Part shown: in pieces, positions 9,271 to 15,968 of the stretch
Numbering within the stretch: position 1 is the stretch's first letter
Layout: the number at the start of each line of letters is the position of its first letter
Program-made: the position numbers and the translations under genes
Notes under the pieces: model-generated
The model's database searches: none
Told to the model about the DNA's origin: nothing
The model's input: the letters and a program-made list of their open reading frames with translations, nothing else
Assembly: GCA_964505325.1 (NCBI GenBank)
Contig: CAZDHT010000024.1
Location: 1 to 34,354, forward strand
DNA: 34,354 nt
DNA from: CAZDHT01 sp964505325
Lineage (GTDB): Bacteria; Planctomycetota; PUPC01
Direction of reading: 5' to 3'

Positions 9271-9342
9271 ATAGGGGTAGGAAGAGCCGGTTGAGTTCCC
9301 GGCCCCTCCCTCCTCCGAACCGTGCGGAGGTCATACTACGGC
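9271..9342 (-). mobile_element. Remnant of the 3' end of a group II intron (domains V-VI)
   Basis: Read on the minus strand, this segment runs GCCGT, then CCTCCGCACGGTTCGG, then a GC hairpin (GGGGCCGG ... CCGGCTC), and ends in CTTCCTACCCCTAT. Bacterial group II introns have a domain V ending in a ...GCAC.GGTTC strand, a domain VI hairpin with a bulged A, and a 3' terminus like CTACCCCTAT. All three are seen in order. No reverse transcriptase frame precedes it on this strand, because the lipoprotein gene begins about 180 bases away. It is therefore a decayed tail. It lies in opposite orientation to the possible 5' fragment at 6274, so the two are not parts of one intact intron. Confidence 0.55.
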
Positions 9343-9354
9343 ATGCAGCGCAGG

Positions 9355-9395
9355 GGGGTGACATTTTCCTTTTGGCGTTAGTTAAGGGGTGACAT
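9355..9395. repeat. Direct repeats GGGGTGACAT, possible insertion-sequence end
   Basis: GGGGTGACAT occurs at 9355-9364 and again at 9386-9395, a period of 31 bases. Closely spaced direct repeats with a TGTCACCCC motif on the other strand recall the multiple terminal repeats of IS21-type elements. No transposase is present and no matching opposite end was found within the window, so this would be an orphan end next to the intron tail. Confidence 0.3.
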
Positions 9396-9430
9396 AATCG
9401 CTTTGGCACGACATTCGCTGCGGCAGTCCG

Positions 9431-9460
9431 TTGACAGTCCGGCCCCCGGAGTTGTAGAAT
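9431..9460 (+). promoter_or_regulatory. Sigma70-type promoter for the lipoprotein-leuA-aroDE unit
   Basis: TTGACA (9431-9436, perfect -35) and TAGAAT (9455-9460, 5 of 6 to TATAAT) are separated by 18 bases. Transcription would start near 9467, giving a leader of about 60 bases before the ATG at 9526. The three genes that follow are closely spaced and have no other visible promoter, and a hairpin terminator follows the last one. Confidence 0.65.
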
Positions 9461-9525
9461 CTCTTGCGGTTTCTGAGGGGCAGAATGTCCCAGGATGGCC
9501 TGCAAGAGGGGCAGAAAGGCGTACT

Positions 9526-10443
9526 ATGTCAGCCACGCGAGTTGCGGTTTGTGCCTTGTGTTGCGTTGTCTTGGCGGGGGGATGCGAGTTCGGCTCGCCG
9601 TCGGCGCCGCCGGAGTGGCCGAAGCTGGACATCGAGGGGCCGCCCGAGGTGGACGTGCGGCCATCTTCGGCCGGTCCGGCGACCGAGTATTCCCCCTGGC
9701 CGCTGGGCGAAGAGCCGAAACACGGGACCCTGGAATGGCGGCAGTGGTGCTTGCTGCGCTACAACAGCCGCGACATTGTCCGGCCGATTACCATCGCACC
9801 GAAGATCGACGGGAAACTGAACGACTCGGCCTGGGCGGTCGCGGCGTTCAAAGCTCCTTTCGTCGATGCGACCGGCAACAAGGCGGCCCCGGAGACGACC
9901 GTATATGTCGCGTACGACACGCAGAACCTGTACGTTGCCGCGCGCGTGCAAGAGCTGTACCCGACCCAACTCCGGGCGACCGCCACCCCTGCCAGACCGG
10001 TCGTTCGCATGGACGACCACATCGCGATCAGTCTGGCGCCCAAGTGGAGGGAAAGGGCGTTCGCCGTATGCTGGTTCCTGGTCAACTCGAAAGGCGTGCT
10101 GGCCGACGGGCTCGACTCCAACACCGGCTGGACCTCGGAGGCGACGGTGGCCTCGGTGGTCGAGCAAACATACTGGACGGTCGAGATGGCCGTGCCGCTG
10201 AAGGCGTTTGGCGTCAAGGCGGATGACCTGTGGGGCCAAGTGTGGGGCTGCCGCCTCGAGAGGAGCCGCTACGCGGGCGGCTCGCACGAGGCGTCGGCGT
10301 GGACACGCCTGGTAAACGCAAAGACGGCGAAGGGCCAGTGGGGCCACGTGATCTTCAAAGGCGTCCGGCCGCCGAAGAAGGAGCCGCCGAAACCGCCGCC
10401 GAAACCGCCGGCACCGAAAGGCGGCCCGGCCAACCCCGAGTGA
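9526..10443 (+). CDS. CBM9-like domain lipoprotein
   Basis: A 305-residue protein. The ATG at 9526 is preferred over a longer frame from 9403 because it gives a clean lipoprotein signal (MSATRVAVCALCCVVLAGGC, lipidated Cys20) and because the promoter at 9431-9460 lies inside the longer frame. An AAAGG ribosome site lies about 7 bases before it. The mature part has the family-9 carbohydrate-binding-like fold signature: IDGKLNDSAWAVAAF, then a VYVAYDTQNLYVAARV strand pair, MDDHIAISLAP, and YWTVEMAVPLKAFGV. Such domains bind glycans, and in cytochrome-like relatives they bind heme. The C-terminus is a Pro/Lys tail (PPKKEPPKPPPKPPAPK) that may span or contact the cell wall. It is 24 bases from leuA and probably shares its transcript, an odd partnership for a biosynthetic gene. 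Confidence 0.75.
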   Translation: MSATRVAVCALCCVVLAGGCEFGSPSAPPEWPKLDIEGPPEVDVRPSSAGPATEYSPWPLGEEPKHGTLEWRQWCLLRYNSRDIVRPITIAPKIDGKLNDSAWAVAAFKAPFVDATGNKAAPETTVYVAYDTQNLYVAARVQELYPTQLRATATPARPVVRMDDHIAISLAPKWRERAFAVCWFLVNSKGVLADGLDSNTGWTSEATVASVVEQTYWTVEMAVPLKAFGVKADDLWGQVWGCRLERSRYAGGSHEASAWTRLVNAKTAKGQWGHVIFKGVRPPKKEPPKPPPKPPAPKGGPANPE

Positions 10444-10467
10444 GGCGGGGGCAAGCGGAGAAGCCAG

Positions 10468-12009
10468 ATGAAAGCTGACCGCGTCATCATTTTCGATACC
10501 ACCCTCAGGGACGGCGAGCAGTCGCCCGGCGCGAGCCTGAACACGGCAGAGAAGCTGGAGATCGCCCACGCCCTCGGACTCCTCAAGGTCGACGTGATTG
10601 AGGCGGGGTTTCCCATCACGTCTCCTGACGACTTCGAGGCGGTGAACCAAGTCTCGAAGGAGCTGCGGAACGTGACCGTCTGCGGACTAGCGCGGGCGGT
10701 GGAAAAAGACATCGTGCGCGCGGCCGAGGCGCTCGAGCCGGCCAGGAAGCCGCGCATCCACGTCTTCCTGGCGACGAGCGCCATTCACCGGAAGTACAAG
10801 CTGCACCGCGCCAAATCCGAAATCCTGAAGCTGGCGGTGGAAGGGGTGAAGCTGGCCAAGTCGTTCTGCAATGACGTCGAGTTCTCGCCCGAGGACGCCT
10901 CGCGGACCGAGCCCGACTTCCTCGCCGAGATCGTCGAGGCCACCATCGAGGCCGGCGCCACCACGGTCAACATCCCAGACACGGTCGGGTATGCCATCCC
11001 CGACGCCTTCGCCGAAGTGATCGCCTCGCTGTTCGAGAGCGTCAGCAACATCAAGAAGGCGGTCATCAGCGTTCACTGCCACAACGACCTTGGCCTGGCG
11101 GTGTCGAACTCGCTGGCGGCGGTCAAGGCCGGCGCGCGCCAGGTCGAGTGCACCATCAACGGCCTGGGCGAGCGTGCCGGAAACGCCGCGCTGGAAGAGA
11201 TCGTGATGGCGTTGAAGACCCGCCAAGACTACTACAGGGCCAGCACTCGCATCGTGACCAACCGGCTGGTGCCCACGAGCAAGCTGACCGCCACGCTGAC
11301 CGGGATCGCCGTCCAGCGCAACAAGGCGGTGGTGGGCCGGAACGCCTTTGCGCACGAGGCCGGCATCCACCAGGACGGGATCCTCAAGGAGCGCACCACC
11401 TACGAAATCATGAAGCCCGAGGAGGTGGGGGCAACTGAGACGGAGCTGGTGCTCGGCAAGCATTCCGGGCGGCACGCGCTCCGGTCGCGCGTCGAGCAGA
11501 TGGGCTTCACGCTGAGCAAGACGCAGATCGACGAGCTCTTCGAGCGGTTCAAGGAGCTGGCGGACAAGAAGAAGGAGGTGTACGACGAAGACCTGGCGGC
11601 ACTGATCGAGGAGCGGCTGGCGAGCGTTCCGGACGTGTTCCAGTTGGTGTCGTTCCAGATTGCCAGCGGCGACGCCATGGTGCCGACGGCGACGGTCAAG
11701 ATCCGCAAGAGCGACAGCGATGAAGTCGTGTGTGACGCCGCCACCGGCGACGGGCCGGTCGATGCGATCTACAACAGCATCACGCGCATCACCGGCATCG
11801 AGGCCCGCCTGCTCGATTACGAGATCCGCGCGGTGACCGTCGGCCGCGACGCGCAGGGCGAGGTCTCGCTCGAAGTTGCCGCCGGGAACGCCAAGGCCAA
11901 GGGCCGCGCCATCAGCACCGACATCCTCGAAGCCAGCGCCCGGGCCTACCTCCGGGCCATCAACACCATCGCCGCCCAACTCCGCACCCGGAGGAGAAGG
12001 GGCACATGA
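10468..12009 (+). CDS. leuA: 2-isopropylmalate synthase
   Basis: A 513-residue protein that condenses 2-ketoisovalerate with acetyl-CoA, the first committed step of leucine synthesis. Signatures: DTTLRDGEQSPG (10-21, with metal/substrate residues Arg14 and Asp15), HCHNDLG (203-209, metal-binding His203 and His205) and NGLGERAGNA (231-240). A C-terminal regulatory domain (about 385-505) contains PTATVKI, GDGPVDAIYNSI and ARLLDYEI, the usual leucine-sensing region, so feedback inhibition is likely. The length matches LeuA. Homocitrate and citramalate synthases share the core; the full regulatory domain and the length favour LeuA. A GGAG site precedes the ATG. No leader peptide or T-box was seen upstream. 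The stop overlaps the start of aroDE (ATGA at 12006-12009). Confidence 0.93.
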   Translation: MKADRVIIFDTTLRDGEQSPGASLNTAEKLEIAHALGLLKVDVIEAGFPITSPDDFEAVNQVSKELRNVTVCGLARAVEKDIVRAAEALEPARKPRIHVFLATSAIHRKYKLHRAKSEILKLAVEGVKLAKSFCNDVEFSPEDASRTEPDFLAEIVEATIEAGATTVNIPDTVGYAIPDAFAEVIASLFESVSNIKKAVISVHCHNDLGLAVSNSLAAVKAGARQVECTINGLGERAGNAALEEIVMALKTRQDYYRASTRIVTNRLVPTSKLTATLTGIAVQRNKAVVGRNAFAHEAGIHQDGILKERTTYEIMKPEEVGATETELVLGKHSGRHALRSRVEQMGFTLSKTQIDELFERFKELADKKKEVYDEDLAALIEERLASVPDVFQLVSFQIASGDAMVPTATVKIRKSDSDEVVCDAATGDGPVDAIYNSITRITGIEARLLDYEIRAVTVGRDAQGEVSLEVAAGNAKAKGRAISTDILEASARAYLRAINTIAAQLRTRRRRGT

Positions 12010-13484
12010 TCTGCGCGCCGCTTGCCGAACCCACCCTCAGCCAGGCGCGGCGGGCGATGCTGACCGCCGCGGCGCGCGCCGACATTGTGGAGCTGCGGCT
12101 CGACCAGCTCGACGAGTTCCCCGACGCAGATGGCTTGGCGGCGCTGCTCAAAGACCGGCCCTGCCCCGTCATCATCACGAATCGCCCCGCCAGCGAGGGC
12201 GGCAAGAACGCCTGGCCGGACGAGGTCCGCCTGAAGGTGCTCCAAGCCGCCATCGAGCTCGGCGCCGACTACGTGGACGTCGAGCTCGGCTTCGCGGACA
12301 GGCTCAAACGCCGGCCGAGCACGATGACCTTCGTGCCGTCCCACACCTTCAGGCTGACGCCGCTGGACCACCGGGCCATCTACTCCGGTACCGTCCGCGC
12401 CGGGGGGGACGTCGCCAAGCTGGCGACCATGGCCAACTCGATCATCGACAACCTTCGGATGTTTGAGGTCCTCCGCCACGCCTCCGTGCCTTGCATCGGC
12501 CTGTGCATGGGCGAGGCTGGGATGATCAGCCGGATCCTCGGCCGGAAGCTCGGCACCATGCTGACGTATGCGCCGCTGGACCCGGCGAAGCCCACGGCAC
12601 CCGGGCAAGTGTCGCTGGACGACATGGTCGGGCTGTACAACTACCGCTCGATCAACAGCGATACCCAGGTCTACGGCGTCATCGGCAACCCCATCGCGCA
12701 CAGCATCAGCCCGCACATTCACAACGCCGCCTTCCGGTCGCTCGGCATCAACGCGGTGTACGTGCCCTTCAAGGTGGAAGGCGACGTGTGCAATTTCATC
12801 GAGGCCTTCCGCGGCCTCCCGGTGCAAGGCTACAGCATCACGATTCCGCACAAGCAGGACGCCATGCGCGCGATGGACGAGGTCGACCCGGTGTGCCGCA
12901 GCATCGGCGCGGTCAACACCGTCGCCAACCGAAAGGGCCGCCTGGTCGGCTCGAACACCGACTGGACGGCGGCCATCGAGGCGATCGAGCGCGGGCTGGA
13001 CGGCGAGGGTCTGCCGGGCAAGCGGGTCGCGCTGATCGGCGCCGGCGGCACGGCGCGGGCGATCGCGTTTGGCCTGAAGGCCAAAGGTGCGAACATGTGC
13101 ATATACAACCGGACGGTGGATCGCGCGGCGAAGCTGGCCGAAGAGGTCGGCTGCGAATGGCGCGGCCTGGACGAGATCGAGCGGCTCGAAGCGGACATCA
13201 TCGCAAACTCGACCTCGGTGGGCATGCACCCGAACGTGGACGCGACGCCGGTGCCGCGCTCTGCGCTCCGGCCGGACACGGTGGTGTTTGATGCGGTGTA
13301 CAATCCGGTCTGGACGCGGCTGCTGTGTGACGCGGAGGAGGTCGGCTGTCCGACGGCCACCGGGCTGGAGATGTTCGTCAATCAGGCCGTGCAGCAGTTC
13401 AAGACGTGGACGGGCCTGGAGGCGCCGCGAGAGCTGATGGAGCTGGTCGCCAGCGAGAAGCTCGCCGAGACCGCGCATCACTGA
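12006..13484 (+). CDS. aroDE: Fused type I 3-dehydroquinate dehydratase / shikimate dehydrogenase
   Basis: A 492-residue bifunctional enzyme for steps 3 and 4 of the shikimate pathway. Residues 1-215 are a type I DHQ dehydratase: VELRLDQL, DVELG with Glu93, the catalytic His113 in PSHTFRLTP, and Schiff-base Lys138 in GDVAKLATM. Residues 222-490 are a shikimate dehydrogenase: VIGNPIAHSISPHIHN (224-240), catalytic Lys283 in ITIPHK, Asp319 in GSNTDW, the NADP loop GAGGTARA (345-352), NRT (368-370), STSVGM and VYNPVW. All key residues are present in both halves. The same order of domains occurs in plant DHQ-SDH and in Chlamydia AroDE. The gene overlaps leuA by 4 bases, so branched-chain and aromatic biosynthesis genes are co-translated. 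Confidence 0.93.
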   Translation: MICAPLAEPTLSQARRAMLTAAARADIVELRLDQLDEFPDADGLAALLKDRPCPVIITNRPASEGGKNAWPDEVRLKVLQAAIELGADYVDVELGFADRLKRRPSTMTFVPSHTFRLTPLDHRAIYSGTVRAGGDVAKLATMANSIIDNLRMFEVLRHASVPCIGLCMGEAGMISRILGRKLGTMLTYAPLDPAKPTAPGQVSLDDMVGLYNYRSINSDTQVYGVIGNPIAHSISPHIHNAAFRSLGINAVYVPFKVEGDVCNFIEAFRGLPVQGYSITIPHKQDAMRAMDEVDPVCRSIGAVNTVANRKGRLVGSNTDWTAAIEAIERGLDGEGLPGKRVALIGAGGTARAIAFGLKAKGANMCIYNRTVDRAAKLAEEVGCEWRGLDEIERLEADIIANSTSVGMHPNVDATPVPRSALRPDTVVFDAVYNPVWTRLLCDAEEVGCPTATGLEMFVNQAVQQFKTWTGLEAPRELMELVASEKLAETAHH

Positions 13485-13497
13485 ATCCGATGTTGAC

Positions 13498-13558
13498 AAG
13501 GGAACGGGGAGAGAGCCTTTTCCCCAAGAAAGGACCTCTCCCGCCGTCGTTCCCTTTT
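13498..13558 (+). terminator. Hairpin terminator after aroDE
   Basis: AAGGGAACG followed by GGGAGAG (13498-13513) pairs with CTCTCCC (13536-13542) and CGTTCCCTT (13548-13556), giving a 16-pair stem with a small bulge, followed by TT at 13557-13558. It sits 14 bases after the aroDE stop. A TTGACA within 13493-13498 overlaps its left arm but has no -10 partner. Confidence 0.7.
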
Positions 13559-13590
13559 CCACGCTGGATCCGGCGGCGGTGGTGAAACGC

Positions 13591-14463
13591 ATGGTCACTA
13601 TGTCCTACCTCTTCGTGTTTGGCTTGGGGTGCTGTGTGGGGAGTTTTCTGAACGTCTGCATTTACCGGATTCCGCGTGAGATGTCGCTGGTCAGGCCGGG
13701 CTCGCACTGTCCGTGCTGCAACGAACCGATCGCGTGGTACGACAACATCCCGATTGTCAGTTGGCTCTCTCTGGGCGGGCTGTGCCGGCGCTGCGGCGTG
13801 CTGATCTCGCCGAGGTACCTGTTTGTCGAGTTGCTCACCGGCGCGATCTTCGTGTGGGTGTTCGCCAGCCACCGCACTTCGGACGTGACGGTCGTGTTGT
13901 CGCACCTCCCGGCGTTCGGCGCATATGTGGTGCTGGCCACCGCGCTGATTGCCGCGTCCTTCGTCGACATCGAACGGATGGTGATTCCCGATGAGATATC
14001 CATCGGCGGGATGTACCTGGGGCCGATTCTCTGCGCGATCTGGCCGCAGATCATCGTGCGGCCGCGGGCGGCGGACGCGCCGCTGACGGCCTGGCTGCTG
14101 CGGGTCACGGGCATACCCGGTTCGGGGCACCTCGCCGGATTGGCCGCGTCGGTGCTGGGCATGGCCGTGGGCGCCGCGATGATCTACGCGGCGGGGGTGC
14201 TGGGAAAGGCGCTGTTCCGCAAGGAGGCCATGGGCTTCGGTGACGTGAAGCTCATGGGGATGATCGGGGCGATTATCGGCTGTGAAGGAGCGCTGCTGGC
14301 GTTCTTTGTCGCCTGCGTCTTCGGCGCCGTCATCGGGATCGCTCTGCTGCTCCGGCGCCGCGACACGCACATCCCGTTCGGCCCGTACCTTGCCGCGGGA
14401 GCGCTCGCCGTCATGCTCCACCGGGGAGACATGCTGCGGGTCCTTCGATCGTGGCTTAGCTGA
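13591..14463 (+). CDS. pilD: Prepilin peptidase / N-methyltransferase (A24 family)
   Basis: A 290-residue inner-membrane aspartyl protease that cleaves prepilin leaders and methylates the new N-terminus. The methylase-type domain carries two CxxC pairs (Cys40/Cys43 and Cys65/Cys68) around the conserved EPIAWYDNIPIVSWL. The two catalytic aspartates are Asp126 (FVDIERMVIPDE) and Asp218 (GFGDVKLMG), and about eight hydrophobic helices are visible. Length and both domains are normal for the family. The start is unclear: a GTG at 13579, this ATG, or an ATG at 13600 are all possible, with only a weak GGTGG site nearby. It probably processes the seven prepilin-like products encoded 11-17 kb downstream. 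Confidence 0.92.
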   Translation: MVTMSYLFVFGLGCCVGSFLNVCIYRIPREMSLVRPGSHCPCCNEPIAWYDNIPIVSWLSLGGLCRRCGVLISPRYLFVELLTGAIFVWVFASHRTSDVTVVLSHLPAFGAYVVLATALIAASFVDIERMVIPDEISIGGMYLGPILCAIWPQIIVRPRAADAPLTAWLLRVTGIPGSGHLAGLAASVLGMAVGAAMIYAAGVLGKALFRKEAMGFGDVKLMGMIGAIIGCEGALLAFFVACVFGAVIGIALLLRRRDTHIPFGPYLAAGALAVMLHRGDMLRVLRSWLS

Positions 14464-14472
14464 GGCCCTTAT

Positions 14473-15480
14473 TTGGCCCCCGACCCGGATGCAATCCAGC
14501 GAGCGATCTCCATTGCCTCGTGCCTGTATCTCCCGCTGGCGCTCGGATACACCCTGCGCAAGGTGGGCGTCCTCGGCACGAAATGGACCCGACCCTGCAT
14601 GGTGTGGCTGATGGTGCTGGTCGAGCCGCCCATCACGATGTACTCCCTGTGGGTGCTCAAGACCGGGCACGTGGCGGTGGGGCGAAGTTCGGCCGCCTTT
14701 CTCGGCGGGGTGGGGAGCATCCTGCTGGCCGCATCGCTGATCACGACGGCGATGATCTTCGTGGGGCGGCTGGCATCGGAGCCGTTCGGGCACGACGCGA
14801 GAACACGGGGCGCGTTCATCGGGTCGGTCATGTTCTCGAACGTGGGCTTCACGCTGGGGGTGTTCATCTGCCTCCTGTTCCTGGATATCCCCGGGCAGTC
14901 GGTGGGCATCGTCTACGCCACGTACTTCCTGCCGTTCTTCGTCACGATTGGGTTCGCCATCGGCCGCCATTACGGCAGGGCCCAGAAGCTGTCGCTCGGC
15001 GGCCAGGTGCTGAGCCTGTTCACGCAGCCGCTGAGTGTCCTGCCCCTGGCCGGGTTCGCGGTGGGGTTGATCCTCCATCGTGTGGCCTCGGCGCCGCCGC
15101 AGTGGGTCCAGCCGGCCAACAAGGTGGTGATCCACGCAGAGGTCGCCATCTACGCTTTCACCATCGGCTGCACGCTGTCTTTCCGGAGCATACGGAAGTA
15201 CTGGCGGGAGTGTGCGACGGTCTGCGGATTGAAGTTCCTGATCACGCCCCTGGTCGGCGTGGGGGTCGTGTTCGCCCTGCGCAGCTTGGGCGTGCTCAGC
15301 CAGCAGCCCATCGTCGGCAAGGTGATCCTCATCCAGACCTGTATGCCGGCGGCCATCATGTCCGTGGTGCTCGCGAAACTGTTTCGCCTGAACGAGGACC
15401 TGGCCAGCTCCTGCTGGGTGGTGACGACGGTCGCTTCCGCCGCCGTCCTGCCGTTCGTGTACCTCGCAGTAACCCCCTGA
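14473..15480 (+). CDS. AEC (auxin efflux carrier-like) family transporter
   Basis: A 335-residue membrane protein starting at TTG 14473, nine bases after pilD, with GAGG (14462-14465) seven bases upstream. About ten hydrophobic helices occur in two similar halves, with a central loop around residues 165-180. Family-like segments: LPLALGYTLRKVGVL at the N-terminus, SNVGFTLGV in the fourth helix region, FLITPLVGVGVVFAL, and CMPAAIMSVVLAKLF followed by a last pair of helices. These fit the PIN/AEC (membrane transport protein) fold, which exports small organic anions such as malate; the substrate cannot be inferred. Transcription with pilD seems likely but may only reflect close packing. Confidence 0.7.
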   Translation: MAPDPDAIQRAISIASCLYLPLALGYTLRKVGVLGTKWTRPCMVWLMVLVEPPITMYSLWVLKTGHVAVGRSSAAFLGGVGSILLAASLITTAMIFVGRLASEPFGHDARTRGAFIGSVMFSNVGFTLGVFICLLFLDIPGQSVGIVYATYFLPFFVTIGFAIGRHYGRAQKLSLGGQVLSLFTQPLSVLPLAGFAVGLILHRVASAPPQWVQPANKVVIHAEVAIYAFTIGCTLSFRSIRKYWRECATVCGLKFLITPLVGVGVVFALRSLGVLSQQPIVGKVILIQTCMPAAIMSVVLAKLFRLNEDLASSCWVVTTVASAAVLPFVYLAVTP

Positions 15481-15523
15481 CCGTCCCTCCGCTTCGTCCC
15501 AAAGCCTACGCCAAACCGTGAGC

Positions 15524-15552
15524 GGCCTACAGATTCCGTAGGCCAGGTTTTA
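15524..15552 (+). terminator. Hairpin terminator after the AEC transporter gene
   Basis: GGCCTAC (15524-15530) pairs perfectly with GTAGGCC (15538-15544) around a 7-base loop, followed by AGGTTTTA. It lies about 45 bases after the transporter stop and separates this unit from the signalling operon. The rest of the 490-base gap to 15968 contains no recognised gene or promoter. A long open frame runs through it in phase with the kinase gene but looks like GC-rich noise. Confidence 0.6.
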
Positions 15553-15946
15553 ACCACTTGCAGGGCAAAAGCTTAGCCTCAGATGCCAGACTCGGTTGCG
15601 GCCAGGGCCGACGAAAAATTGGTAAAAAAACCTCTGGGGCCGGAGGACCAGGGAGGCACAATCCTGCCTGTTTCTCAGACCGGCGTGCGGCCGCCCGGTC
15701 CCCCGACATTGCCGCCGAGTCGGCCATAAGCCGTTGTATTTCAGTGCGATGCGTCAGCAGCCTCGTCACGGTGCCCCGGGCCGCGCCCTCGGACCCGGCC
15801 CGACAGGGCTGCGATCCCGCACGCTCGCCACGGGAGCGGCACGTCGTTTGCTTCTCTCCACCGCCGTACCTGTTGTTCCGCGAACCTGCCACGGGCGGAC
15901 CCAGCCGAGGGCGGGAGGCCTGCAAGCGTTCGCGGGCGGCTCTTTT

Positions 15947-15961
15947 GCCCCGAAAAGGGGC
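15947..15961 (+). promoter_or_regulatory. Hairpin overlapping the ribosome site of the histidine kinase gene
   Basis: GCCCC-GAAAA-GGGGC forms a 5-pair stem whose 3' strand is the only good Shine-Dalgarno-like run (GGGG) before the ATG at 15969. Folding would mask the ribosome site and could limit translation of the whole coupled operon. This is a structural inference only. Confidence 0.3.
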
Positions 15962-15968
15962 GGGCGGA

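Noticed and set aside
8805..9392. Plus-strand frame of 195 codons in the gene-free stretch
   Set aside because: It runs through REP-like hairpins, the intron tail and the possible IS end. The translation has no protein character and includes repeat-derived peptides.
13493..13498. TTGACA as a -35 box for the prepilin peptidase gene
   Set aside because: It overlaps the left arm of the terminator hairpin, and no -10-like hexamer follows at 16-18 bases.
15655..15672. AGGCACAATCCTGCC as a second sigma54 promoter upstream of the kinase gene
   Set aside because: The distance between the GG and GC elements is one base short and the T before GGCAC is missing. It looks more like a degenerate REP palindrome.
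15558..15968. N-terminal extension of 137 residues on the histidine kinase
   Set aside because: The open frame continues upstream but contains no domain, has no ribosome site at its TTG, and begins right after the terminator hairpin of the previous unit.
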